Shown in pieces: positions 31,787 through 41,527 of a DNA stretch of 64,000 nucleotides. The notes beneath the pieces were generated by a model. The model made no database searches, had not been told where the DNA came from, and worked only from the letters and a program-made list of their open reading frames with translations. This stretch comes from Microbulbifer sp. Q7 (GTDB taxonomy: Bacteria; Pseudomonadota; Gammaproteobacteria; Pseudomonadales; Cellvibrionaceae). The DNA lies in contig NZ_LROY01000002.1 in assembly GCF_001639145.1 (NCBI RefSeq), positions 528,501 to 592,500 on the forward strand, read 5' to 3'. A program made the translations under genes and the position numbers. Positions within the stretch are counted from its first letter, which is position 1. Every line of letters starts with the position of its first letter.

Positions 31787-31815
31787 AAAGCCCGCACCGA
31801 AAGGTTGCGGGCTTT
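31787..31815. terminator. Bidirectional terminator between rpoS and ydbL
   Basis: AAAGCCCGC and GCGGGCTTT arms (31787-31795 with 31807-31815), extended by CC/GG around a GAAA loop, lie between the convergent rpoS and ydbL genes. T residues at the stem ends serve both directions. Confidence 0.75.
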
Positions 31816-31853
31816 GTCATGTCAGCTTCCGAGTAATTCGAATCCGTTTCGGC

Positions 31854-32252
31854 CTACTTCTGTTTCCAGCGCCCCAGGTTGTCCTGGTAATACTCGCCTT
31901 TTGCCAAGCGGGACTCCAGCTTTTCCGCCGCGCGCGCAGCCACCTGGCTGATGTCGATGTTGTTGCGTTTGGCGATAGCCGCGTACTCCCGCTTGCGTTT
32001 AGCGTTCACTTCCGCCACCAGTGCGTTGACTTCCGGGGAACTGCCCTGAACCACAGCGATATATCCACTGTTGGCCTCACCTACCAGGCCTTTACTCTGG
32101 GCTTCTTTCAGGGAAATGGCGGCGGCGGGAAGTGCGATCAGCAATGTGAGCGCAAAGAGGCCTGAAAATAGTTTTTTAAGCAGGGGTTTCATGGCGGGTA
32201 ACGGCTTCCTTGTTGTGTTCATCGGAGTTTTGTTCGTCAGAGTGTTGTTCAT
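31854..32252 (-). CDS. ydbL: YdbL family protein (DUF1318)
   Basis: The 132-residue product has an unusually long n-region followed by a signal peptide (LLKKLFSGLFALTLLIALPAAA) and the DUF1318 segment SLKEAQSKGLVGEANSGYIA, then a charged helical part ending YYQDNLGRWKQK. The ATG shares one base with the ynbE stop and has GGAGGG nine bases upstream, so this long start is favoured over an internal ATG at 32192. In E. coli YdbL is the periplasmic partner that helps YdbH and YnbE form an inter-membrane phospholipid bridge. Confidence 0.88.
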   Translation of the reverse strand: MNNTLTNKTPMNTTRKPLPAMKPLLKKLFSGLFALTLLIALPAAAISLKEAQSKGLVGEANSGYIAVVQGSSPEVNALVAEVNAKRKREYAAIAKRNNIDISQVAARAAEKLESRLAKGEYYQDNLGRWKQK

Positions 32253-32464
32253 CAGAAAATGCCCTCCTTATCTTCAAACAGGTCGTCCAGCTCTTTGTCT
32301 ACCCTGACGCGGATTTCATGTTCGATTTTCACGTTCAGGTTCACGGTAATAGGCTCACTGGGTGCCTGCACAGCGACGGTCGGCGTGCAGCCGCTGGTGG
32401 CCGTCAAGCCAAGCGCCAACATCAGGCACAGCGCCGAGCGCTTGAGAATTCCTGTCTGATTCAC
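32252..32464 (-). CDS. ynbE: YnbE-like outer-membrane lipoprotein
   Basis: The 70-residue protein has a lipoprotein signal with lipobox ATSGC (about residue 26) and the typical short mature part PITVNLNVKIEHEIRVRVDK. YnbE subunits are thought to extend the beta-groove of YdbH at the outer membrane. It lies between ydbH and ydbL in the order seen in E. coli and is coupled to ydbL by an overlapping stop/start. Confidence 0.9.
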   Translation of the reverse strand: MNQTGILKRSALCLMLALGLTATSGCTPTVAVQAPSEPITVNLNVKIEHEIRVRVDKELDDLFEDKEGIF

Positions 32465-32628
32465 TGAATACTCCCGTTTTACTTGAGCCCTTGCTCAGGC
32501 TGGTACTGCCAGACCAGTATCGCGAAGGCACCGGACGGCGGATGATGTTTACTATAGATACTACGAGATTAACCGTAACTGAACAGTGTACTGAAAATAG
32601 CGGTGGTCCGCGCAAAGTGTCTCCTGTA

Positions 32629-35600
32629 CTAACGCACCCCCTGCTCGAGAACATCGGTCAGGTCTCGGCTGGCCTGTAATGAGCGCAGCATGGTAGGAAT
32701 GTTGTTTTCCAGGTTGAGGTTGATAATCAGGTCCCGGTTGGCGTCGATCGCGTCACTGCGCCCGGTTAGCTTCAGGTTAAGCAGCAGGTCACCGCTCAGG
32801 GGGTAGTTGATGGTGCCATTGATGTCACGGTAGTTGTAATCCTCCAGTGCGCCGGCCAGCAGTTTGAGCTGGGGATTGCTACCGAGCATGGCGGGGGAGA
32901 AGGCGCCGTAGTAACGCAGCCGGCCCCCGGGTGGTCGGGACTGAACTGTGCCGTTTTCGACCGTGATGCCCTGCTGGTCCGTGACCAGGGGAATCCTGGC
33001 GTCGAGCAAGCCACTGGCGGCGAAATTCTCGGATTCCATTTCCCGGGCGAGGGCGCGGATGGATACCCCGGTAAACTGCAGTTCCGAGCGACGCTCCTCG
33101 CCACTTAAACTCCAGCGCAGCGCCTCGGACGTCAAGGCGCCTTCCAGCAGTTCGGCAGCGAAATTTTTAAGAACGAGCTCGCCACCGTGTTGCAGTGCCA
33201 GGGAAAAATGCAGGTTCTTGAGCGCAACACCCGCATCCACGGTATCGATGGAGACTGGTGCAGGCTGTGCAGTAATCCATTCGCCGTCGCTCTGCTGCAA
33301 TGTGATTTCCGTGTTTACACCCAGCGCAAAGCTCTTGTTGAGTTGAAGGCCGGTGTCCTGCATGGTCAGGCGCGCTTTACCCAGCCCCTGGTCCGGCCAG
33401 ATCAATTGTGCTCCTCCTGAAAGCACACCGCCGACAATATTCACGGGCAAACCGGTGATTGCCCGATCGAGGCTGTTGTTGGGTGAGAACGCAGTTTCGG
33501 GCAAAGCCAGTTGCAGTTTGCCTTGCCCTGTTTCCAGTCTGTGGGTCCACGTTGTTGTCATTTCCAGTGGGCCAGTGGAAACCGTGCCATTACCCGAGAC
33601 CCGACCGTCAGACAGGGCGATGTTGCCGCTGGTGCCGATACGGGTCTGGAATTGATCGAGCGCCTGAATCTTGAGGTCGTCTCCCTGATAGTCTGCCCGA
33701 ATCTTCAATCCATGCTTTTTCCCCGCCTTATTATTGAGGACGACATCGCGCAGGAACACGGCGCCCTCAATCTGGTTTTCCGCTAACCGGAGGGGCGCGA
33801 TGTTCAAGGCCAGTTGGGGGCTACTACAGTGCGTCAACTGCGGCTTTAGTGTGCAGCCAGCCTGCTGTGAAAACATTTCCGGGTTTGCGATGACCACTGG
33901 CCCGGAGCTGAGCGACTTTGCCGTGAGGTTGAGGTTGGTGAGGGTGACTTGCGCACCCTCCGTCGTATGGGCGAGCGAGATGGCGCCCGCAGTCTCCAGT
34001 GTGAGATTTTGCAGTGCCGAAGCCGCATCGGCAAAATCGAGATTGCTCAACTGCGCGGTCAGTGAAAAGGTGCAATCAAGGGGTGCAAGGTTGGTGCACT
34101 GTGTGTCGACCAGCTCTCCCGCGAGTAGTGAGGTGTGTTCAGGGGATGCACCGGATGCGTTGGTCTCGAATTCCAGACGCGGGATTTTCGCCCGCATGGA
34201 GCCGGGGATCTTGTCGGCGTCGATCGTCAGGGGCTGCTGTGCCTGAATTTGGACGGCGATGCTTTTCCATCCGAGTGCCTCGAGGGGGTTGTCCTGCGGC
34301 GGGAGTGCGAGGCGAAACGCAATGGGCTCCCCGGCGGTAACCTGCATTGAAAAATCGTTGAGTATTGTGGTGGTTTTCGGGCCTGACTGACTGTTTGCCA
34401 GTCTTTCCAGTGACGGCAGGCTGGTACGCCCGGAGAAGCGATACTGGCCCGATACGTCGCTGACACGATAATGACCAAATGCGGATTGCCACTTGGTACT
34501 GGCGATGAGCGGGGCAAGTTGATCCATGTTGTAGTGGCCGCGGAAGGCAACGCTGGGGATTTGTCGATCGGTACTGAGTTCGATTTCGGTCTCCAGCAGC
34601 GGTGTGTCAAGGGCCGTCTTTGCGGGCTGTGCTGCCTGCTCGACCTCAATCCGCAGGGTGAAGGTGCCGTGCACCGTGTCCAGGGCAAGTGGGGAAAGGG
34701 TGGCAATTCCGAGGACCAGGGGAGCATTGGCCGAGTATTCCACTACGAGCGGGGCGCCGGCGATTTCGCGTGGCAGTGTTGCCGAGAATGTCGAGGCAAC
34801 CAGCGCCCCGCGAAGATTGTGCAGGTCTGCGCTCCCTCTAATAGTGTCCGGGAGTTCGCCGGTCAGGCCCAGCTCAACGGGGCCTGTCATGGACTGGACT
34901 AGGGCAGTCCAGTCTAAGGGGGCGCTTTTGTTTGGCGCGCCCGTCAGGTTGAGGCCCAGTCGTTCTGTCAGTGGGCCTGCCTGTTGCGGGCTGATACGGA
35001 TGCGGCCTTGAAGTGCCCAGCGCTGGCCTCCGGCCAGGTTTGTATCGGCTGGGTCCAATACGATTTCAGTCTCCGCGACAGGACTGTCGGAGTACTGTAG
35101 GGAAAGCGACAGTTTCGGCCGATCCTTCTCCGTCTCCTCAAACTGCCAGAGGATGGTGCAGTCGTCGGGGCACTGGGAGCTTGTGACCTCGCCGGTAATC
35201 CTCGATTCTGCGCCAGGGGTGTGTTGGCTGTTCAGCAGGCTCAGTGCCAGATATCCATCAAATCTCTCCGTCCAGTAGAGTCGCTGGATGTTGGCCGCAC
35301 GCAGCGGGAAATTTTCCAGAGCGCGCAGCGTGTTGCTAATGGAGATTTCACTCTCGGCGGCTATATCTCCCGTGGGTGATTTGGGCGATTTGGGCGATGC
35401 GGGTTGGCTGGAAGAGTGGGTTCCGAGATCCGGAGCGGTAGGTTTGCGCGTATCACCTGCCTGGGGCCTGGTAGAGTGCAACTCCAGCCGAGCGATCTGC
35501 AGTTGACTCTGGGGCGTCGGCGCTGGAACACTTGCGCGGAGTTTGCTCAGAAAAGCGTGCAACTGGGTGAGTTGCAGGTTTTCAATACCGATGTGCAGGC

Positions 35601-35823
35601 CCTCATCGGTGTGCAGCGCCAAATACGCGATGTGTGCGCTAATCTGATGCTTCTCGCGGGCCAGGGTGAAGCCACGGATCTCAGTGAGTGTAACGCCGTC
35701 CAGTTGGCCGCTGACGAGAGGAGGGATCCAGTGGTGCCGTGAAAGCCAGCCAGAAACGCCCGCCAGCAGGAGCAACAGCAGGATTCCTGCAATAAGGATA
35801 AAGCGGCGGGTGGCAGTGCGCAC
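32629..35823 (-). CDS. ydbH: YdbH family inter-membrane phospholipid transport protein
   Basis: The 1064-residue protein begins at a GTG with AGAGG five bases upstream. It has one N-terminal membrane anchor (RRFILIAGILLLLLLAGVSG) and a very long beta-rich periplasmic part of the AsmA-like/VPS13-like type, with a C-terminal DUF2798-style YdbH region containing GGRLRYYG and DGDL-like repeats typical of this family. In E. coli it is redundant with TamB and YhdP in moving phospholipid to the outer membrane. The low sequence conservation and the threonine/leucine-rich beta-strands are normal for AsmA-like proteins. The ynbE-ydbL neighbours make the call secure. It is divergent from the gamma-glutamyltransferase gene. 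Confidence 0.88.
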   Translation of the reverse strand: MRTATRRFILIAGILLLLLLAGVSGWLSRHHWIPPLVSGQLDGVTLTEIRGFTLAREKHQISAHIAYLALHTDEGLHIGIENLQLTQLHAFLSKLRASVPAPTPQSQLQIARLELHSTRPQAGDTRKPTAPDLGTHSSSQPASPKSPKSPTGDIAAESEISISNTLRALENFPLRAANIQRLYWTERFDGYLALSLLNSQHTPGAESRITGEVTSSQCPDDCTILWQFEETEKDRPKLSLSLQYSDSPVAETEIVLDPADTNLAGGQRWALQGRIRISPQQAGPLTERLGLNLTGAPNKSAPLDWTALVQSMTGPVELGLTGELPDTIRGSADLHNLRGALVASTFSATLPREIAGAPLVVEYSANAPLVLGIATLSPLALDTVHGTFTLRIEVEQAAQPAKTALDTPLLETEIELSTDRQIPSVAFRGHYNMDQLAPLIASTKWQSAFGHYRVSDVSGQYRFSGRTSLPSLERLANSQSGPKTTTILNDFSMQVTAGEPIAFRLALPPQDNPLEALGWKSIAVQIQAQQPLTIDADKIPGSMRAKIPRLEFETNASGASPEHTSLLAGELVDTQCTNLAPLDCTFSLTAQLSNLDFADAASALQNLTLETAGAISLAHTTEGAQVTLTNLNLTAKSLSSGPVVIANPEMFSQQAGCTLKPQLTHCSSPQLALNIAPLRLAENQIEGAVFLRDVVLNNKAGKKHGLKIRADYQGDDLKIQALDQFQTRIGTSGNIALSDGRVSGNGTVSTGPLEMTTTWTHRLETGQGKLQLALPETAFSPNNSLDRAITGLPVNIVGGVLSGGAQLIWPDQGLGKARLTMQDTGLQLNKSFALGVNTEITLQQSDGEWITAQPAPVSIDTVDAGVALKNLHFSLALQHGGELVLKNFAAELLEGALTSEALRWSLSGEERRSELQFTGVSIRALAREMESENFAASGLLDARIPLVTDQQGITVENGTVQSRPPGGRLRYYGAFSPAMLGSNPQLKLLAGALEDYNYRDINGTINYPLSGDLLLNLKLTGRSDAIDANRDLIINLNLENNIPTMLRSLQASRDLTDVLEQGVR

Positions 35824-35903
35824 AAAAACCTCTGTTGACCGACTTGAGAAGCAACGTCTAAATAGAGAAACTTGTTTTGAGAATAATGAAAGGGGCAGTA
35901 CTT

Positions 35904-37652
35904 GTGAAATACATGATGACAGTTTTCCTCTCAGGTGGCCGAAAGCGCCGGGATTTCCTTGCTGCGATTACCGTGGCGCTGGTTGGTACCCTGTGTGTGG
36001 CCGGCAGTGTCAGTGCCTATGACCGTGTAAATGGTGAAGGGTTCGCGAGTCGCTCACCGGTACTGGCAACCCGGGGAATGGCTGCCACCAGTCAGCCCCT
36101 TGCCACCCAGGTGGCGCTGGATATCCTGAAGAAGGGTGGCAGTGCCGTGGATGCCGCAATTGCGGCGAATGCGGTGCAAGGATTGATGGAGCCAACGGGC
36201 AACGGCATTGGCGGGGATTTGTTTGCCATTGTGTGGAGCGCGGAAGACAAAAAGCTCCACGGACTGAATGCCAGTGGTCGCTCACCCAAGTCTCTGCCAT
36301 TTCGCTATTTCGCTGACAATAACCTGGAAAAAATACCCTCGCATGGGCCACTGCCAGTCTCGGTACCCGGCACCGTGGACGGTTGGTTTGAGTTGCACGA
36401 GAAATTTGGCAAGTTGCCGATGAGTGAGCTTTTGGCACCCGCCATCGACTATGCCAACGATGGTTTCCCGGTGACCCAGCTGGTGGCCTACTACTGGAAT
36501 CGCTCTGTGCCGATTCTGGAAAAGTTTCCCGGCTTTCGCGAGACCTATATGCCAGGTGGGCGTGCGCCCAAAGAGGGGGAGGTGTTTCGCAATCCCCGTC
36601 TTGGCAAAACCCTGCAGAAAATAGCCGATGGTGGTCGCGATGCGTTTTACAAAGGCGATATCGCCCGGGAAATTGATCAGTACATGAAAGCCAATGGGGG
36701 TTTTCTTTCCTATGAGGACCTCGCCAGTCATACGTCTGACTGGGTGGAGCCGGTCTCTACCAATTACCGGGGTTATGACGTTTGGGAGCTGCCGCCCAAC
36801 GGCCAGGGTATCGCTGCGTTGCAGATTCTGAATATTCTCGAGGGGTATGACCTGACAAAAATGGGTCGCCTGAGCCCCGAGTATGTACACCTGTTTGCGG
36901 AGGCAAAGAAGCTGGCCTTTGAAGACCGGGCAAAATATTACGCGGACGCCGACTTCAACAAGCTGCCGGTAAAAGAGCTGATTTCCAAATCCTACGCAGA
37001 TAAAAGACGCAAACTGATCAACCCGGACAAGGCCGCCAAGCGGTACGACGCCGGGAACGTCGCACTGCGCCATGGGGATACCATCTATCTCACCACCGCC
37101 GACAAAGACGGCAACATGGTTTCTCTGATCCAGAGCAACTACCGTGGAATGGGCTCAGGCATGACCCCGGGGGAGCTCGGCTTTATCCTGCAGGACCGGG
37201 GAGAAATGTTCAGCCTGAAAGAGGGGCATTTCAACCAGTACGCGCCGGGCAAGCGTCCTTTCCATACCATTATCCCGGCCTTTGTTACCAAAAAAGGCAA
37301 GCCTTGGCTCAGTTTCGGTGTGATGGGCGGTGCCACTCAGCCACAGATGCACGCGCAAATCGTGATCAATATGGTGGACTTCGGCATGAACGTGCAGGAA
37401 GCCGGGGATGCACCGCGGATACTGCACAGCGGCTCCAGCCAGCCCACCGACGAAATTATGCAAGACGGCGGCTATCTCAGCCTGGAGGATGGCTTCCCCA
37501 TGGAAACCCGTCGCAAACTTGTGCAAATGGGGCATCAGGTCCGCTTTGAGAGTGGCCCCTACGGCGGATACCAGGCCATTCTGAAGGCGGAAAACGGCGT
37601 GTATCACGGTGCATCGGAAAGCCGCAAAGACGGCCAGGCCGCCGGCTATTAA
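35904..37652 (+). CDS. ggt: Gamma-glutamyltransferase, Tat-type signal
   Basis: The protein (582 residues from GTG 35904) has a signal with a twin-arginine-like motif GGRKRRDFLAAITVALVG, then a GGT fold: STAGGS-like NGIGGDLFAIVW, PVSVPGTVDGW, ELPPNGQGIAALQ, and the auto-cleavage nucleophile Thr in HGDTIYLTTADKDGNMVSL, with GSGMTPGELGF after it. The precursor should cleave itself before that Thr into two subunits. I favour GTG 35904 because AAGGGG lies eight bases upstream; an ATG at 35886 is the alternative. It would act on glutathione or other gamma-glutamyl compounds in the periplasm. It precedes pepN in the same direction with a 25-base gap, so both probably form a peptide-salvage operon. 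Confidence 0.9.
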   Translation: MKYMMTVFLSGGRKRRDFLAAITVALVGTLCVAGSVSAYDRVNGEGFASRSPVLATRGMAATSQPLATQVALDILKKGGSAVDAAIAANAVQGLMEPTGNGIGGDLFAIVWSAEDKKLHGLNASGRSPKSLPFRYFADNNLEKIPSHGPLPVSVPGTVDGWFELHEKFGKLPMSELLAPAIDYANDGFPVTQLVAYYWNRSVPILEKFPGFRETYMPGGRAPKEGEVFRNPRLGKTLQKIADGGRDAFYKGDIAREIDQYMKANGGFLSYEDLASHTSDWVEPVSTNYRGYDVWELPPNGQGIAALQILNILEGYDLTKMGRLSPEYVHLFAEAKKLAFEDRAKYYADADFNKLPVKELISKSYADKRRKLINPDKAAKRYDAGNVALRHGDTIYLTTADKDGNMVSLIQSNYRGMGSGMTPGELGFILQDRGEMFSLKEGHFNQYAPGKRPFHTIIPAFVTKKGKPWLSFGVMGGATQPQMHAQIVINMVDFGMNVQEAGDAPRILHSGSSQPTDEIMQDGGYLSLEDGFPMETRRKLVQMGHQVRFESGPYGGYQAILKAENGVYHGASESRKDGQAAGY

Positions 37653-37677
37653 TCGACAGGTGAAGTGAAGTAAACCA

Positions 37678-40320
37678 ATGAAAAATGCTCAGCCCCATAC
37701 CATTTATCTCAAGGATTATCAGGCACCGGATTACCTGATTGACCGCACCGAGTTACTGTTTGACCTGGAGCCCAATGCGACCCTGGTGAAGTCGCGGCTG
37801 CAGGTGCGCCGCAATCCGGATGCAGTGAAAGGTGGTGAATCCGGTTTGCCCGCCCTGTGGCTAGATGGGATCGACCTGGAACTACTGTCAATTGCACTAG
37901 ATGGAGCCTTGCTTCCCGCGCAGCGCTACCGGGAAGAAGCCGGCGGTCTGTCGTTAACCGTCGACAAGCCCGAGTTCGTTCTGGAGATTCAGACCAGAAT
38001 CGCGCCGGAAAGCAATACCTCGCTGGAGGGCCTGTACCTCTCCAATGGTATGTACTGTACCCAGTGCGAGGCAGAGGGATTTCGCAAAATTACCTTTTAT
38101 CCGGACCGCCCGGATGTGATGTCTGTCTTCACCACAACGATCGTAGCGCCGGCCACCTACCCGGTATTGCTTTCCAACGGCAACAAGGTGGATAGCGGCA
38201 CAACGGACGACGGACGGTTGCGGGTAACCTGGGAGGACCCCTTCGCCAAGCCCTCATACCTGTTTGCCCTGGTAGCGGGGGACCTGCAGTATGTTGAGGA
38301 CACCTTTACCACGTGCAGCGGCCGTAACGTCAAATTGCAGCTGTTTACCGAGGCGCGCAATATCGGAAAGTGCGCCCATGCCATGACCTCATTGAAGCAC
38401 TCCATGCGCTGGGACGAGGAGGTGTACGGTCGTGAATACGACCTGGATATCTTTATGATCGTCGCGGTCGATCACTTCAATATGGGCGCCATGGAAAACA
38501 AGGGGCTCAATATTTTCAATTCCGCCTGTGTTCTGGCGAGCCCGGAAACCGCAACGGACGCGGCTTTCCAGCGTATTGAAGCCATCGTCGCCCACGAATA
38601 CTTCCATAACTGGTCCGGCAACCGCGTCACCTGCAGAGACTGGTTTCAGCTGAGTCTGAAGGAAGGGTTTACGGTATTTCGCGACGCGGAGTTTTCTGCG
38701 GACATGAATTCCCGCGCGGTCAAGCGCATAGAAGATGTCACCTTGTTGCGCACGGCACAGTTTGCCGAGGACGCCGGTCCCATGTCGCACCCGGTGCGAC
38801 CAGATTCTTACATGGAAATATCCAATTTCTACACCCTGACTATCTATGAAAAGGGCGCGGAAGTGGTGCGGATGATCCATACCATCCTTGGGAAAGAAGC
38901 GTTTCGCCGGGGCAGCGACTTGTACTTTGAGCGTCACGACGGGTGCGCGGTCACCTGCGAAGACTTCGTTGTGGCGATGGAAGATGCCAACAACGCCGAT
39001 CTGAAGCAGTTTCGTCGCTGGTACAACCAGGCGGGAACGCCGGTGCTGGATGTGAAAGATGACTATGACGCAGAGAATGCGGCCTACACACTTACCTTTC
39101 ACCAGCATACCCCGGGGACCCCGGGTCAGGCGGAGAAGTTACCCCTGCATATACCCGTAGCGGTTGGCCTGCTGGACAAGAATGGCAATGCGCTGTCACT
39201 GGACGCGTCGGGCAGCACAGAAACGGTATTCCACCTTACCGAGGCAACGCAGTCGTTTACCCTGCATGGGATTAATGAGCGTCCCTTGCCATCGTTACTG
39301 CGCGGCTTTTCCGCGCCGGTAAAGTTGCGGTTTGACTACAGCAACGCGCAACTGCTGTTTTTGATGCAGCATGACACCGACGCCTTCAACCGCTGGGATG
39401 CCTGCCAGCGCCTGGCACTGAGGACACTGGAGCAACTGCAAAAACAGCACCGGGCCGGTGAGACCCTGGAAACTCCCGCGGCACTTATTGATGGCTTTTC
39501 GGCGGTGCTCAAAAATACCCAGCTGGATCCCGCCCTGGTGGCGAAAATGCTGACCCTGCCCAGCGCGCAGGAGATGGCAGAGCAGGGCAATGAAATTGAT
39601 GCCGAGGCGATTATTGCCGCGCGGGAATCTGTCCGCAGGGCCATTGCCGGCGCACTCAAGTCGCATTTCCAGGCTCGCTACCATGCGCTGGATGAGCGCA
39701 AGGCGTACCAGCCTACGGCGGAAGATATCGCACAGCGCAGCCTTAAAAATACCTGCTTGGCGTACCTGTGTACCACCGGCGACGAGGACGCGCTGGCACT
39801 CGCACAGGCCCAGTTCGAGCGCGGCGAAAACATGACCGACGTTTCCGCGGCACTGGCTGCCCTGGTGGAGTACGGTGCAGAAGCCGTGGCCGAGGAGAGA
39901 CTGGCGTCCTTCTATCAGCAGTGGCAGCACGATACCCAGGTTGTGGAAAGCTGGTTTGGCATGCAAAGCAGCAGCGCTAGCTTTGGATCCCTAGGGCGTG
40001 TCCGTCAGTTGATGTCACACCCGGCATTTGAATTGAAAAACCCCAATAAAGTGCGCGCGGTCATCGGTGGTTTTGCCATGCGGAATTTCAAGCAGTTCCA
40101 TCGTGAAGACGGTAGTGGTTACGAGTTCCTTGCGGATCAGGTCATTACTCTGGACGGATTAAACCCGCAGATAGCCTCGCGGCTGGTGACGCCCCTGACG
40201 CGGTGGAAAAAGTATCGTGCCCGGGAGGCGGAGCAGATACAGGGTGCACTCAAGCGCATTGCCGACAGTGGTGAGTTATCGCCGGATCTTTATGAGGTGG
40301 TGAGCAAGAGCCTTGCCTAG
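37678..40320 (+). CDS. pepN: Aminopeptidase N (M1 family)
   Basis: The 880-residue cytosolic metallopeptidase has the M1 exopeptidase motif [13 protein letters not shown] (about residue 262) and the zinc motif [12 protein letters not shown] with the downstream Glu in [11 protein letters not shown]. The alpha-helical C-terminal domain ends [11 protein letters not shown]. It removes N-terminal residues from peptides, in line with its neighbour ggt in glutathione or peptide turnover. Length and motifs match E. coli PepN. Confidence 0.96.
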   Translation: MKNAQPHTIYLKDYQAPDYLIDRTELLFDLEPNATLVKSRLQVRRNPDAVKGGESGLPALWLDGIDLELLSIALDGALLPAQRYREEAGGLSLTVDKPEFVLEIQTRIAPESNTSLEGLYLSNGMYCTQCEAEGFRKITFYPDRPDVMSVFTTTIVAPATYPVLLSNGNKVDSGTTDDGRLRVTWEDPFAKPSYLFALVAGDLQYVEDTFTTCSGRNVKLQLFTEARNIGKCAHAMTSLKHSMRWDEEVYGREYDLDIFMIVAVDHFNMGAMENKGLNIFNSACVLASPETATDAAFQRIEAIVAHEYFHNWSGNRVTCRDWFQLSLKEGFTVFRDAEFSADMNSRAVKRIEDVTLLRTAQFAEDAGPMSHPVRPDSYMEISNFYTLTIYEKGAEVVRMIHTILGKEAFRRGSDLYFERHDGCAVTCEDFVVAMEDANNADLKQFRRWYNQAGTPVLDVKDDYDAENAAYTLTFHQHTPGTPGQAEKLPLHIPVAVGLLDKNGNALSLDASGSTETVFHLTEATQSFTLHGINERPLPSLLRGFSAPVKLRFDYSNAQLLFLMQHDTDAFNRWDACQRLALRTLEQLQKQHRAGETLETPAALIDGFSAVLKNTQLDPALVAKMLTLPSAQEMAEQGNEIDAEAIIAARESVRRAIAGALKSHFQARYHALDERKAYQPTAEDIAQRSLKNTCLAYLCTTGDEDALALAQAQFERGENMTDVSAALAALVEYGAEAVAEERLASFYQQWQHDTQVVESWFGMQSSSASFGSLGRVRQLMSHPAFELKNPNKVRAVIGGFAMRNFKQFHREDGSGYEFLADQVITLDGLNPQIASRLVTPLTRWKKYRAREAEQIQGALKRIADSGELSPDLYEVVSKSLA

Positions 40321-40350
40321 CGGTTTTTTATACATACACATTTATAGACG

Positions 40351-40375
40351 AAGGGGCCTTTGGCCCCTTTTCTTT
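40351..40375 (+). terminator. Terminator after pepN
   Basis: An 8-bp perfect stem AAGGGGCC/GGCCCCTT (40351-40358 with 40362-40369), loop TTT, is followed by TTCTTT. It lies 30 bases after the pepN stop. Confidence 0.88.
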
Positions 40376-40393
40376 ATGGATGCAGATGCGGTT

Positions 40394-41089
40394 TCACTGG
40401 ATGCGGTGTTCACCCTGGGGTACAAGCGCTCGCCCAAGTTCGACAAGTGACAGGGTTCCATTGTCCAGCTTGAGGTGGGTCTGCGAGGTGTAGTCCGGGT
40501 AAAACTGCGTTATTTTGCGATCGCCCCGCAACTGGGCAACCACCGAGTTGATGACCATGAAGTGACAGAAGACCAGAGAGGTGTGCGCGTTATCGCTGAA
40601 GGCGCCACCTGAATCACTGACCATTTTTCCTGAATGGGAATCCAGGGACAGCAAGAATGCGATCAGCCGTTCCCGCCAGTGCGCCTGGGAGGCTGACAGG
40701 CTGTCCCACTCACTGTGCAGGAGGTGTCGGATCCAGTCCCCACGCTGAGCGAGGGGCATACCCTCGGGGGAGGGGATTTCTATGACGTCTGGTGCCTGCA
40801 GAATCTCGTGTCCCCAATGTGTCGCCAGGGGGAGGGCCGTCTGTAGAGTACGGGATTTCGGACTGCTGATGATTCGTACGCCTTCACCACCAGGGTAACG
40901 GCTACCCACATCGTCTACCAACGCCTGCGCCTGTTGCTGCCCAAGCGCCGTCAGGCCCGGGTCGGGATCCGTCGCTGACTTTGCAGCTTCCCCGTGTCGG
41001 ATAAGTACGATTTCGTGCAATGGACTGATCTCCTTGAGCGTGGGCACCGAGTCGATGATAACGGAAATGCGCCAGCTCAGGGCGATCAT
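40394..41089 (-). CDS. Histidine phosphatase family protein (SixA-like)
   Basis: The protein has the histidine phosphatase core: LIRHGEAAKS with the catalytic His, the ISSPKSRTLQTALPLA motif with the second Arg, and a C-terminal FCHFMVINSVV with the second His. It resembles SixA or phosphoglycerate-mutase-like phosphatases; the substrate is unknown. The first ATG is at 41089, but a TTG at 41020 has a GGAG site nine bases upstream and starts the protein right at the first beta-strand (HEIVLIRHGEA), as the family usually does; the real start may be that one, giving 208 residues. It is convergent with pepN. Confidence 0.82.
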   Translation of the reverse strand: MIALSWRISVIIDSVPTLKEISPLHEIVLIRHGEAAKSATDPDPGLTALGQQQAQALVDDVGSRYPGGEGVRIISSPKSRTLQTALPLATHWGHEILQAPDVIEIPSPEGMPLAQRGDWIRHLLHSEWDSLSASQAHWRERLIAFLLSLDSHSGKMVSDSGGAFSDNAHTSLVFCHFMVINSVVAQLRGDRKITQFYPDYTSQTHLKLDNGTLSLVELGRALVPQGEHRIQ

Positions 41090-41465
41090 GTCTTAATGGC
41101 GATGTAACAAGAAAAGGAAAGAAAAGCACAATCCTGGTTGCAACCGACAATTACTCCGATATTATTGCCCGTTCACTGTCACGTTTTAACCGTCAAAAAG
41201 AGTTTGAGAAACCTCATGAGTCAGATCGCCATTCAATCGTGCTTGCCCGGCCGCAGCGGAATGTATTCCTTAGCTGCGCTCGGTCTGCGTGCAATGGTGC
41301 CTTCATTGCGGCTCGGTTTTTCCTGCATTTGGCTATCGGCTGCCCTGCGAAAGCACCTGTCCACTCAGCGTATCTGTGTGGCCGTGTCCACTGGTGTGCG
41401 CCGTATGATTACCTGACAGTAAACGAATTTATTTGTGCTGGAGGGTTTCAAGAGAGCCCTTCAGG
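41090..41465 (+). other. 438-base gap with orphan terminator; possible small transcript or leader
   Basis: No gene in this gap is convincing. A 66-codon frame (41216-41416) has no good ribosome site. However, a strong terminator closes the gap (41466-41501) although pepN upstream already has its own. A second hairpin, CTGGAGGG with CCCTTCAG (41438-41445 with 41457-41464), lies directly before it; its arms could pair alternatively with the terminator arms. This suggests a small RNA ending here or an attenuator controlling the following transporter gene. Confidence 0.35.
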
Positions 41466-41501
41466 AAAAAACCCGGAGGGTTCTGCCCTCCGGGTTTTTT
41501 T
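41466..41501. terminator. Strong terminator upstream of the MFS exporter gene
   Basis: A 9-bp perfect stem CCCGGAGGG/CCCTCCGGG (41472-41480 with 41486-41494) is flanked by six A residues before and seven T residues after, so it can work on both strands. It lies only 26 bases before the transporter start. Confidence 0.9.
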
Positions 41502-41527
41502 GTGCCGATTGATTGGGAGATACGGCA

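Noticed and set aside
41216..41416. 66-codon open frame in the gap before the MFS exporter
   Set aside because: Weak ribosome site and no recognisable domain; kept only as part of the possible small transcript.
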